64,000 bases of DNA, taken from contig WGMC01000036.1 in the NCBI GenBank assembly GCA_016125265.1, positions 62,001 through 126,000 of the forward strand, read 5' to 3'. Below, one piece after another: positions 1 through 8,226 of the stretch. This stretch comes from Planctomycetaceae bacterium. Its GTDB lineage: Bacteria > Planctomycetota > UBA1135 > GCA-002686595. The first letter of the stretch is position 1; each line of letters begins with the position of its first letter. Made by a program: the position numbers and the translations under genes. Under the pieces are notes generated by a model. The model ran no database searches and was not told where the DNA came from. It was given only the letters and a program-made list of their open reading frames with translations.

Positions 1-1
1 C

Positions 2-1885
2 ACACGCGCCGAGGCACCGGCGCCCGTCTACGGCGGGCGCGTGATCGTGCACCTGTCGTCGCTGCCGAAACACATGAACTACGTGACCGAGAACTCGGCG
101 GTCACGCGGCGCATGCTGTACGAAACCCACGAGACCCTGCTGCACCAGGACTGGGAGTTCCACGACCTGCGGCCGCGGGTCGCCGAGGGGTACACGGTTG
201 AGGACATCCTGGTCCTGCAGCCGGGCGTCGAGGAGTCGTACCCACAGGCAAAGGCCCTGAAGGTGCGCCCGCTCGACTTCACCGCGCCCTTCGACGGGTT
301 CGTGTTGTTCGGCCAGGTCGAGAAGACGGGCGGTGGTTGGCGCGTCCAGCCCCAATCGGAGGGCGGCAGCGCCTTGAGCGGGCCCGTGGTGGTGCCGGAG
401 GCGGACACGCTGGCCGTCGAGCTAGGCGCCGTCGTGACGATGCAACTGCGCGAGGGTGTGCGCTGGCAACCCGCGAAGGGTGACGCCGACGGACGCGCGT
501 ACGACATCCGCGATCAGTTCGTGGACGCCCGCGACGTGTACTTCTCGTGGTTGCTCTACCAGAACCCGGAAGTCAACTGCGACGAGAAGCGCTTCCAGTT
601 CGTCAAGTTCCCCGACTGCGAAGTGCTGGGTCCGCTCGAACTGCGGTTCTTCTGCCAGGAACAGTACTTCCAGTCGCTGACGACCCTGGGCACGTCGCTG
701 ACGATCCTGCCCTCGCACCTCTACGACTTGTCGGACCCCGACAACCCCTGGCACAACCCCAACGCGGACTCCTCGGAACAGGCGCTCCACATCAACGAGA
801 ATCCGCACAACCAGCTCTGGATCGGTGTGGGGCCGTACCAGGTCACGGAGTGGAGCCAGCAGTACGTGGAGGCCAAGCGCTACCCGGGCTACTTCAATCC
901 CGACGACGGCGGCTACGTCGACGTGATCCGTTGGCGCTACATCGCGGACGACAACACGGCGTTCTCCGCGGTGCTGAACCGCGAACTCGACTTCTTCGAA
1001 CGTGTCAAGACGTCGGACTACTTCGGCGCAGGGACCGAGCGCAAAGAGTTCACGGACCACTACTACAAGGGTTACAAGTACCTCGGCACCTACGGTTACA
1101 CGGGCTGGAACACCCACCGGGACTACCTTTCGGACAAACGTGTGCGCCAGGCCCTGGCCCACGCGTTCCCGTTCGACGAGTACCTGCGCACCGCGTACCA
1201 GAACCTGGCGCGGCAGGTGACGGGGCCGTTCCCGTACGCGTCAGAGGCGTACGACCACAGCGTCGAAGCCTTCCCACTCGACTACGACCGCGCGCGTGAG
1301 CTGCTCGAAGAAGCCGGCTTCTTCGACACGGACGGCAACGGCATCGTCGACCGGGACGGGTGGGACCTCGTGATCGAGTTCATGATGCCGTCGGGCAACG
1401 ACGCGTCCCGCTCCCTGGGCCTCACCATGCAGGAGAACTTCGGACGCATCGGCGTCAAGGTGGAGTTCGCCGCGATGGAGTGGGCGACGTTCCTCGATCG
1501 GATGAAAAAGCGCGAGTTCGACGGCGTCAACCTGGCCTGGGTGCCGCCGCTCGAAAGCGATCCCGAGCAGATCTGGCACAGCCGCTGGGGCCAGCCCGAC
1601 GTGGAGAGCTCCAACAACTCCGGCCTGCGGGATCCGGTCGTCGACGAAATGATCCTGCGCGGCACACGCGAGTTGGACCACAAAAAACGCCAGGCGATCT
1701 GGCGCGAGATGCACGCGTATCTGTACGAGCTGCAGCCCTACCTCTTCGGCTACAACGTGCCGCAGAAGTTCGCGATGTCGAAACGCATCCGCGGCTTCCA
1801 GACCTTCGCCATCGACCCGGGGTACGAAATCCGCCGCTGGCACTTCACCAGCCTCGACGAGCCTGGCACACGACCCACGCGCTGA
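2..1885 (+). CDS. ABC transporter substrate-binding protein, SBP_bac_5 family (N-terminus off window)
   Basis: Extracytoplasmic solute-binding protein of the peptide/nickel/opine class, which captures substrate and hands it to the two permeases encoded next. The frame is open to the left edge, so the true start and signal peptide lie outside; 627 residues are visible. The opening YGGRVIV, the repeated aromatic/acid-rich blocks and the late segment around LAWVPPLESDP (the split-domain ligand pocket region) fit family 5 binding proteins, as does the length. Four genes follow in the classic order of a dpp/opp operon. Substrate cannot be told from sequence; peptide is the default guess for the family. 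Confidence 0.88.
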   Translation, partial: TRAEAPAPVYGGRVIVHLSSLPKHMNYVTENSAVTRRMLYETHETLLHQDWEFHDLRPRVAEGYTVEDILVLQPGVEESYPQAKALKVRPLDFTAPFDGFVLFGQVEKTGGGWRVQPQSEGGSALSGPVVVPEADTLAVELGAVVTMQLREGVRWQPAKGDADGRAYDIRDQFVDARDVYFSWLLYQNPEVNCDEKRFQFVKFPDCEVLGPLELRFFCQEQYFQSLTTLGTSLTILPSHLYDLSDPDNPWHNPNADSSEQALHINENPHNQLWIGVGPYQVTEWSQQYVEAKRYPGYFNPDDGGYVDVIRWRYIADDNTAFSAVLNRELDFFERVKTSDYFGAGTERKEFTDHYYKGYKYLGTYGYTGWNTHRDYLSDKRVRQALAHAFPFDEYLRTAYQNLARQVTGPFPYASEAYDHSVEAFPLDYDRARELLEEAGFFDTDGNGIVDRDGWDLVIEFMMPSGNDASRSLGLTMQENFGRIGVKVEFAAMEWATFLDRMKKREFDGVNLAWVPPLESDPEQIWHSRWGQPDVESSNNSGLRDPVVDEMILRGTRELDHKKRQAIWREMHAYLYELQPYLFGYNVPQKFAMSKRIRGFQTFAIDPGYEIRRWHFTSLDEPGTRPTR

Positions 1886-1886
1886 A

Positions 1887-1904
1887 GGAGCGCCTTTGCG
1901 CTCC
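1887..1904 (+). promoter_or_regulatory. Intercistronic hairpin behind binding-protein gene
   Basis: A perfect 7-bp stem (GGAGCGC / GCGCTCC) with a CTTT loop begins one base after the stop codon of the binding protein. There is no T-run. Hairpins in this position commonly protect the upstream message or cause partial termination, so that binding protein exceeds permease; that role is inferred here. Confidence 0.45.
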
Positions 1905-1951
1905 ACCCACTCGTCCCGCACCCCCTCGTACCCCGGCCCAAGGCATCCCCG

Positions 1952-3427
1952 TTGCTCTCGTTCCTTCTGCGCCGCTTGGCCCTGATGGTCCCGACCACCC
2001 TCGGGGTGACGCTGGTCGTTTTCTCGATCTACCACGCGGCACCGGGTGATCCCGCCACCGTGATGATGGGCATCGGGTCCGGCGGAGCGATGTCGGAGGG
2101 CTCCGACACCGCCGCCCGCGCGGACGCGTTCCGCCGCGAGTTCGGCCTCGATCGCAACTTGGCGATCCAGTACCTCAACTACGTCGGGCCCTTCAACCTC
2201 TTGCGGGACGGGCACCCCTGGTTTAGCACGCCCTACACCGAACGCAAGGTGGACGTGCGCAAGGTCGGCGACGAGGAGGTGATGGTCGGTGTGCCCCTCG
2301 AGATTGCCGACCTGCCCGGCACTAGCCTCGAGTCCGTGGCCGGTTGGGAGGCGGATCTCGAGCTGTGGCTCGCGGATGGCCCCGAGGCGAACGCGGCCAA
2401 GGAGCGCCTCGTTGCCGCGGGCCGTCCGGCGCTGCCTGTGGTGCTGCGCGCGCTCTTCCGCACGTCCCAGGCGCGCGGCGCGGTGGCCGACCGTCAGTTG
2501 CAGCGCACGTGGTTGCTGCTCGAGTCGCTCGGCGGGCCGCGGCCCGCGCTGCCCGCGACCGCGAGCGACGACCAGCGCCGCGAGCTCGCCAGCGGGCAAT
2601 GGTTCCACTGGTACTACACCGAAGCGGGTGGTGACCGTGTGCAGAACACCGGCGCGCGCAAGTGGGGAGGGCTGCTCGTCGGCGATCTCGGCAAGGAGAT
2701 GCAGACGAAGCGCCCGGTGGTGGAAGAGTTGAGAAAGCGCCTCAAGGTCACCGTGCCGCTGTCGTTGTTGGCGGTGATGATCTCCTACTTGCTGGCCCTC
2801 CCGCTCGGAATCTGGAGCGCGGTGAAGAAGGGCACCAAACTGGACGCCACGCTCACGATCGCGCTCTTCGTGCTCTACGCCATCCCGACGTTCTGGGCGG
2901 GCCTGATGTTGATCCTCCTGTTCGGAGCCACGGGAATGGACCTGCTCCCGGTGATCGGGTTGCAGGACAAGGATGCGGCAACCTTCACCCCCTGGGGGCA
3001 GTTCAAGGACCTGGTGGCGCACTCGGTCCTGCCGATCGCCTGCCTCTCCTACGGCGGCCTGGCCTACCTGTCTCGGCACATGCGCGGGGGCCTCTTGGAA
3101 GTGATCCGCCAGGACTTCATTCGCACGGCACGCGCCAAGGGACTCTCGGAGCGTGTGGTGATCTACAAACACGCGGTGCGCAACGCGATGATCCCGGTGA
3201 TCACGCTGCTGGCGTCGATCCTGCCCGTGCTGATCGGCGGTTCGATCATCGTCGAGGCGGTGTTCGACGTCCCCGGCATGGGGCGCTACGCCTTCGAGGG
3301 CCTCCTGCGGCGCGACTTCTACATCGTGATGGCCACCACCGTGTTCGTGGGCATCATGACCCAGATCGGAATCCTCCTCTCCGACCTCACGTACTCCCTC
3401 GTGGATCCGCGCATCCGCCACACCTGA
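1952..3427 (+). CDS. ABC transporter permease, DppB type, with large insert
   Basis: Inner-membrane permease subunit of the peptide-type importer. The start is taken as TTG at 1952, because it gives the typical N-terminus MLSFLLRRLALMVPTTLGVT (cytoplasmic arginines, then TM1) and the APGDP motif of the family. TM helices resume near residue 270 and the cytoplasmic EAA loop (IRTARAKGLSERVV, near 395) that docks on the ATPase is intact. At 491 residues it is about 150 longer than usual: between TM1 and TM2 (about residues 90-225) sits an extra, partly helical, HEAT-like stretch predicted to face the periplasm. The next permease has an insert of its own. Function is confident; the role of the insert is unknown. 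Confidence 0.9.
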   Translation: MLSFLLRRLALMVPTTLGVTLVVFSIYHAAPGDPATVMMGIGSGGAMSEGSDTAARADAFRREFGLDRNLAIQYLNYVGPFNLLRDGHPWFSTPYTERKVDVRKVGDEEVMVGVPLEIADLPGTSLESVAGWEADLELWLADGPEANAAKERLVAAGRPALPVVLRALFRTSQARGAVADRQLQRTWLLLESLGGPRPALPATASDDQRRELASGQWFHWYYTEAGGDRVQNTGARKWGGLLVGDLGKEMQTKRPVVEELRKRLKVTVPLSLLAVMISYLLALPLGIWSAVKKGTKLDATLTIALFVLYAIPTFWAGLMLILLFGATGMDLLPVIGLQDKDAATFTPWGQFKDLVAHSVLPIACLSYGGLAYLSRHMRGGLLEVIRQDFIRTARAKGLSERVVIYKHAVRNAMIPVITLLASILPVLIGGSIIVEAVFDVPGMGRYAFEGLLRRDFYIVMATTVFVGIMTQIGILLSDLTYSLVDPRIRHT

Positions 3428-3442
3428 GCCCCGCGTCCGCAC

Positions 3443-5227
3443 TTGGTTTCGACCCTACCGCATTCCGCAGCGCCGGCCGCCAGTCGTCCCGCCTCCCCCG
3501 AGGTGGAGGCGCGGATCTATTCCAAGGACTACTGGGACCTGGTGCTGGAGCAACTCGGCCGGCGCAAGTTGTTCCGCCTGGGCCTCGGAGTGCTCGCGGT
3601 CCTCTACGGGCTCGCCATCTTCGCGCCGCTGATCGGCAACGACCGACCCTACAAGTTGGTGGCCATCGACTACGGTGGTTACGCGCAGGCCGTGCGGGCC
3701 CTGGGCGGGTTGGGTTCGCGCGCGGCGCTCGGCGTAGTGGCGTCGGGCGAGGAGGGCGGACCCTCCGCGACGCCCGACAGCGAACGCGTGGCGCAGAACC
3801 GCCGACAGGTTGATGCGGTGGCGGTGCGCCTGGACCTGATGCGCCAGTATCTGCCGGACGGGGAGGACGCGGCGCTGACGGAGTACCAGGACGACTTGGA
3901 GTCCCTGCAGGCCCGCGCCGAGCGCGGCGAGGCGGTCGACGTGGCGCAGGCCAACGCGCTCGCGGAGCGGGCGCAGCTCCTGTCCGAGGAGTTCGCCGCC
4001 GCCCGGGACGGCTCCCCCGGCAAGACACTCGTGCCGCACACGAGCTACCCGCTCGCCGAGAGTCTGGGTTGGGGCTCGATCTTTTTCATGGTCCTGTGGG
4101 TGCTGCTCGTGCTGTTCCCGCTCTGGAACGGCCTTTGGAACCGGCGCCTCTTGGCTGGGGACCGCGAGCGCATCCGGCGCACGCGGCGCGCGAAGTTCGC
4201 GGTGCTTCTCGGTGTGCCCGCGGCGGCGGCCCTCGCGTGGGCGATGTTCGTCGGCGGTGGCTCGCCGCCCTTCGACGTGGCGCCGTACAAACGCGGCCTG
4301 ACCGAGGGCACATTGGTGGCCGTGGAGCCGCCCCTCGTGGCGCCGGTGCCCCTGGGGTACGCGGAGCTGCACAAGGAAGAGGGTTACCGTCCGCCCACCT
4401 GGCTCCCCAGCAGCCGGTTGAACTCCGATGGGCGCTACATCACGGGCCCGCGGGTGCTGCGCCCCGATGCGGTCACGGGTTTCCTGCCGCCGCCCACACC
4501 CGTGGAGGTGCGTTTTGCGGAGGCGCTGCCGAACGCGCCGCATCGCCACTTGATGGGGACGGATGAACTGGGCCGCGACTTCTTCGTGCGGCTTCTCTGG
4601 GGCGGCCGCGTGAGCCTCGCGGTGGGCATCCTGTCGGCCAGCCTGCTGACGGTCGTCGGAGTGCTGATCGGCTCCATGGCCGGTTACTTCGGCGGATGGG
4701 TCGACACCGCGATCATGCGTGTCATCGAGATCCTGCAGTCGATCCCGGCGTTCTTCCTGATCCTCGCGGCCCTGGCGTTCTTCGACCCCAAGGTGCTCGA
4801 CGTGCCGCCGATCTTCATCATCGTGCTGGCGATCGGCTTCGTGAGCTGGACGGGCACGGCGCGCCTCGTCCGCGGTGAGTTCCTGCGCCTGCGCAACCAG
4901 GAGTTCGTGCTGGCGGCCCAGGCGCTCGGCTTCTCGAACCTCCGCACGATCTTCCGCCACGTCCTGCCGAACGCCATGAGCCCCGTGCTGGTCAGCGCCG
5001 CGTTCGCGGTGGCCAGCGGCATCCTGATGGAGTCCGCGGTCAGCTTCTTGGGATTTGGCGTCCGCCACCCCGAGGCGTCGTGGGGCTCTTTGGTCAGCGA
5101 GTCGCGCAGCCCCGACCACTGGTGGATCCAGGTGTTTCCAGGCGTGTTCATCTTCATCACGGTGACCTGTTACAACCTCGTGGGCGACGCCGTGCGCGAC
5201 GCCCTGGACCCCAAGATGAAGGTCTGA
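3443..5227 (+). CDS. ABC transporter permease, DppC type, with large insert
   Basis: Second permease subunit of the importer, starting at a TTG 15 bases after the DppB-like gene. The C-terminal 250 residues are canonical: the [20 protein letters not shown] region, five to six TM helices and an EAA loop ([17 protein letters not shown]) contacting an ATPase. At 594 residues it is nearly twice the family length of about 300. Residues about 60-380 hold an additional periplasmic stretch rich in Arg/Glu helices and two extra hydrophobic segments (near residues 210 and 250) before the conserved core. The order permease-permease-ATPase-ATPase supports one heteromeric transporter. Confidence 0.9.
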   Translation: MVSTLPHSAAPAASRPASPEVEARIYSKDYWDLVLEQLGRRKLFRLGLGVLAVLYGLAIFAPLIGNDRPYKLVAIDYGGYAQAVRALGGLGSRAALGVVASGEEGGPSATPDSERVAQNRRQVDAVAVRLDLMRQYLPDGEDAALTEYQDDLESLQARAERGEAVDVAQANALAERAQLLSEEFAAARDGSPGKTLVPHTSYPLAESLGWGSIFFMVLWVLLVLFPLWNGLWNRRLLAGDRERIRRTRRAKFAVLLGVPAAAALAWAMFVGGGSPPFDVAPYKRGLTEGTLVAVEPPLVAPVPLGYAELHKEEGYRPPTWLPSSRLNSDGRYITGPRVLRPDAVTGFLPPPTPVEVRFAEALPNAPHRHLMGTDELGRDFFVRLLWGGRVSLAVGILSASLLTVVGVLIGSMAGYFGGWVDTAIMRVIEILQSIPAFFLILAALAFFDPKVLDVPPIFIIVLAIGFVSWTGTARLVRGEFLRLRNQEFVLAAQALGFSNLRTIFRHVLPNAMSPVLVSAAFAVASGILMESAVSFLGFGVRHPEASWGSLVSESRSPDHWWIQVFPGVFIFITVTCYNLVGDAVRDALDPKMKV

Positions 5228-5232
5228 CCGCC

Positions 5233-6264
5233 GTGCAGTCGAAACCCAGCACTTCCGCACGCGGCGGCCTCGTCACTGCGCCCTTGCTGCGCGTGGTGGA
5301 CCTCCAGACGCACTTCTTCTCGGACGAAGGTGTCGCCCGGGCCGTGGACGGTGTCTCCTTCGCGCTGGAGCCGGGCAAGACGCTCGGTGTGGTGGGGGAG
5401 TCGGGTTGCGGCAAGAGCGTGACTTCCCTTTCGATCATGCGCCTCGTGCCCAACCCGCCGGGGCGCATCGTCGGCGGACAGATTCTTTTCGGCGATGAGG
5501 ACCTGGTGCAGGCCAGCGAAGCGCGCATGCGCCAGATCCGCGGCAACCAGATCGCGATGGTGTTCCAGGAGCCGATGATGGCCCTGAATCCCGTCTACAC
5601 CGTGGGCAACCAGCTCATGGAAACCGTGCGCCTGCATCGGGGCTACGACAAAAAGCAGGCCCGGGAGCACGCCATCGAGATGCTGACCAAGGTTGGCATT
5701 CCGAGCCCCGAGTCGCGGGTGGACTCCTACCCCCACGAGATGTCCGGGGGCATGAAGCAGCGGGTCATGATCGCGATGGCGATGAGCTGCGATCCCAAAC
5801 TCCTGGTCGCCGACGAGCCGACGACGGCCCTCGACGTCACGATCCAGGCGCAGATCCTCGACCTGATCCGCGAGCTGCAGGACAGCGCCGGCATGGGTGT
5901 GCTGCTCATCACGCACGACCTCGGTGTGGTGGCGGAAACCGCGCACCACGTGGCCGTGATGTACGCCGGCAAGGTCGTCGAATACGCGCCCGTCGTGGAC
6001 CTCTTCGAACGGCCGCGGCATCCCTACACCATCGGCCTGTTCCGGTCCCTGCCCGACCTCGCGAAACCCGGCGAGCGGCTCGCCACGATCCCAGGCATCG
6101 TTCCGCCCGCGAACCGGTTCCCCTCCGGCTGCCGCTTCCGCACGCGCTGCCCGATTGCGACGGCCCAGTGCGCCGAGTTGGAACCGCCGTTGCTGGTGCC
6201 CAAGGGCGCGTCGAACGGACACACGGTGGCCTGCCATCGCTTGGAGGAGGCCCTGGCCCTGTGA
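5233..6264 (+). CDS. Peptide-type ABC transporter ATP-binding protein, DppD type
   Basis: One of two cytoplasmic ATPases that power the importer. A GTG start five bases after the permease stop gives 343 residues, the family length. Visible motifs are Walker A GESGCGKS (residues 55-62), signature MSGGMKQR (170-177) and Walker B ending in D194-E195. The C-terminal oligopeptide/dipeptide extension carries the cysteines of the RFRTRCP region seen in this subfamily, where they can bind an iron-sulfur cluster. The open frame extends far upstream inside the permease gene, but that part has no similarity to ABC ATPases. It overlaps the next gene by four bases (GTGA), so the two are translationally coupled. 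Confidence 0.93.
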   Translation: MQSKPSTSARGGLVTAPLLRVVDLQTHFFSDEGVARAVDGVSFALEPGKTLGVVGESGCGKSVTSLSIMRLVPNPPGRIVGGQILFGDEDLVQASEARMRQIRGNQIAMVFQEPMMALNPVYTVGNQLMETVRLHRGYDKKQAREHAIEMLTKVGIPSPESRVDSYPHEMSGGMKQRVMIAMAMSCDPKLLVADEPTTALDVTIQAQILDLIRELQDSAGMGVLLITHDLGVVAETAHHVAVMYAGKVVEYAPVVDLFERPRHPYTIGLFRSLPDLAKPGERLATIPGIVPPANRFPSGCRFRTRCPIATAQCAELEPPLLVPKGASNGHTVACHRLEEALAL

Positions 6265-7304
6265 GCACCAAGGTTCAAACGAGCACCGCTTCGGCGGCCA
6301 AACCGCTCCTCGAGGTGCGGGATTTGAAGACGTACTTCCCCGTGCGGCGCGGCCTGTTGCAGCGCCACGTGGGGGACGTGAAGGCGGTGGACGGCGTCAG
6401 TTTCGACGTGGGCCGCCAGCAGACGTTGAGCCTGGTCGGCGAGTCGGGCTGCGGCAAAACCACCGTGGGGCGTTCGATCCTGCGGCTCGTGCCGCCGACC
6501 TCGGGCAGCGCCGTTCTCTACCCCGAAGCCCAGGGACCCGCGGTCGATCTGTTCCAGCTCGGCTCCTCGGAGCTGCGGCGCCAGCGCCGGGACTTGCAGA
6601 TCATCTTTCAGGACCCCTTCGCGTCGCTCAACCCGCGCATCACGGTCGGCAGCGCCATCGGCGAGGCCCTCGCGGTGCATGGCATCGCGAAGGGCGACGC
6701 GGCCCAGGACCTGGTCGCCGCGCTGCTCGAGCGGGTGGGCTTGCGCGCCGCAGCCGCGAACCGCTACCCCCACGAGTTCTCCGGGGGCCAGCGCCAGCGC
6801 ATCGGCATCGCGCGTGCCCTCGCGCTGCGGCCCAAGTTCATCGTCTGCGACGAGGCGGTCTCGGCGCTCGACGTTTCGATCCAGGCCCAGGTGGTGAACC
6901 TCCTGAAGGACCTACAGGGCGAGTTCGGGCTCTCCTACCTGTTCATCGCCCACGACATCAGCGTCGTGAAGTACATCTCGGACCGCATCGCGGTGATGTA
7001 CCTGGGGCGCATCGTCGAGACGGCCAGCACGATCGAGCTGTTCGAGCGACCGGCGCACCCCTACACCCAGGCGTTGCTGTCGGCGGTCCCGCACCCCGAC
7101 CCCAAACTGCGCAAGAAGCGCATCCTGCTGCAAGGGGACGTGCCTTCGCCGATCTCGCCGCCGACGGGGTGCCACTTCCACACCCGCTGCCCCGTGGCCG
7201 TCGCCCGCTGCCGCACCGAGTACCCCGCGCCCACGTCCCTCTCACCCAGCCACCAGGCGGCCTGCCATCTGGTGGAGGAGCGAGGCGGGCCCGCGATTCT
7301 GTGA
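6261..7304 (+). CDS. Peptide-type ABC transporter ATP-binding protein, DppF type
   Basis: Second ATPase of the importer, 347 residues from the GTG that overlaps the DppD-like stop. Walker A GESGCGKT (60-67), signature FSGGQRQR (from 173) and Walker B with D197-E198 are intact. The C-terminal HTRCPVA segment with cysteines matches the oligopeptide transporter C-domain. Last gene of the operon; the next gene is convergent and only 16 bases away, with no obvious hairpin between them. Confidence 0.93.
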   Translation: MSTKVQTSTASAAKPLLEVRDLKTYFPVRRGLLQRHVGDVKAVDGVSFDVGRQQTLSLVGESGCGKTTVGRSILRLVPPTSGSAVLYPEAQGPAVDLFQLGSSELRRQRRDLQIIFQDPFASLNPRITVGSAIGEALAVHGIAKGDAAQDLVAALLERVGLRAAAANRYPHEFSGGQRQRIGIARALALRPKFIVCDEAVSALDVSIQAQVVNLLKDLQGEFGLSYLFIAHDISVVKYISDRIAVMYLGRIVETASTIELFERPAHPYTQALLSAVPHPDPKLRKKRILLQGDVPSPISPPTGCHFHTRCPVAVARCRTEYPAPTSLSPSHQAACHLVEERGGPAIL

Positions 7305-7320
7305 CGCGGTTGCGCGGTTT

Positions 7321-8052
7321 TCAGCGGGCGCGGATCGGCACGCCGTAGGTGTCGCGCAGGATCGCGGCCAGCTCGTCGAAGTTGTCGACCGTGTGGTCCG
7401 CGCGGATGCCCTCGGGCAGGCTCGCCGTGCGCGCGGCCCGCCGCGACCAAGCGGTGCGCATCCCCAAGCTAGCTGGCGGCGCGATGTCGTGGCTGGGGTT
7501 GTCGCCCACGTACATCACCTTGGCGGCTGGCAGGGCCAAGTCCGTCAGCGCCACCTGGTAGAGCTTCGGGTTGGGTTTGGCGATCCCGATCTGGTCGGAG
7601 ATGAACACCGCGTCGAGATCGAGGTGCGGCAAGAGTCCGAGTCGCACCAACTTCTCCGCCTGCTTGACCGTCCAGCCGTGGGTCACGATGCCCGTGCGCA
7701 GCCCGGCTTGACGCAGGTCGCCGAGCAGTGGCACCACGTCCGCGAAGGGGTGCAACTCGCGGAACTTCGTGTCGTGGTAGCCCGCCACACCGGCGGCGAC
7801 GATCAGCGCCGGGTTGATGCGCATCAGGGACGGCGGGCGCAGTCGTTCGAGCAGTTTGTCGAAGTGGTGGTCGTAGTTGGAGCTGAACTCCGCGATGACC
7901 TCGTCGAGTTCGCGCCGCACGACGTCCATCGGCAGTCCAAGCCCCGCATCGACCATCGCCCGCACCGCGTTGTCTCGGGCCCGCGAGGCGAACTCCGTCG
8001 TCGAGAAGAGGGTGTCGTCGATGTCGAAGAGGACTGCGGAGAGGGCGCCCAT
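7321..8052 (-). CDS. HAD superfamily hydrolase (subfamily IA)
   Basis: Soluble phosphatase-type enzyme of 243 residues. The start is the ATG that puts the nucleophile motif FDIDDT near the N-terminus; upstream residues in the same frame look non-coding. All four HAD motifs are visible: I (DIDDTLF), II (VTHGW), III (Lys in IAKPNPK) and IV (YVGDNPSHDI). A helical cap domain lies between I and II. Such enzymes act on small phosphorylated metabolites or nucleotides, and the substrate is not predictable here. It stands alone, convergent with the transporter operon and downstream of the secretin-gene hairpin. Confidence 0.85.
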   Translation of the reverse strand: MGALSAVLFDIDDTLFSTTEFASRARDNAVRAMVDAGLGLPMDVVRRELDEVIAEFSSNYDHHFDKLLERLRPPSLMRINPALIVAAGVAGYHDTKFRELHPFADVVPLLGDLRQAGLRTGIVTHGWTVKQAEKLVRLGLLPHLDLDAVFISDQIGIAKPNPKLYQVALTDLALPAAKVMYVGDNPSHDIAPPASLGMRTAWSRRAARTASLPEGIRADHTVDNFDELAAILRDTYGVPIRAR

Positions 8053-8140
8053 GGGGAGTAGCAGAGTGGGGCCGGGGCGGATCGCGGTCAAGGGATGGCC
8101 CAGGGATCGGACTGGGTGGCGCCACCCTCGTCGCCAATGC

Positions 8141-8176
8141 GAGGGCCCCGCGGGTGTTTCCACCCGCGGGGCCCTC
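8141..8176 (-). terminator. GC-rich hairpin terminator after secretin-like gene
   Basis: A perfect 16-bp stem (8141-8156 pairing with 8161-8176) with a 4-nt loop lies 50 bases past the stop of the secretin-like gene at 8227 on the minus strand. No U-run follows on either strand, so it would be a non-canonical GC-hairpin terminator. It also separates this unit from the HAD gene. Confidence 0.7.
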
Positions 8177-8226
8177 TTGGATCCACAGACCGACTCCGGA
8201 GGGAGCCGCGGGGCCCTAGATGCGGA

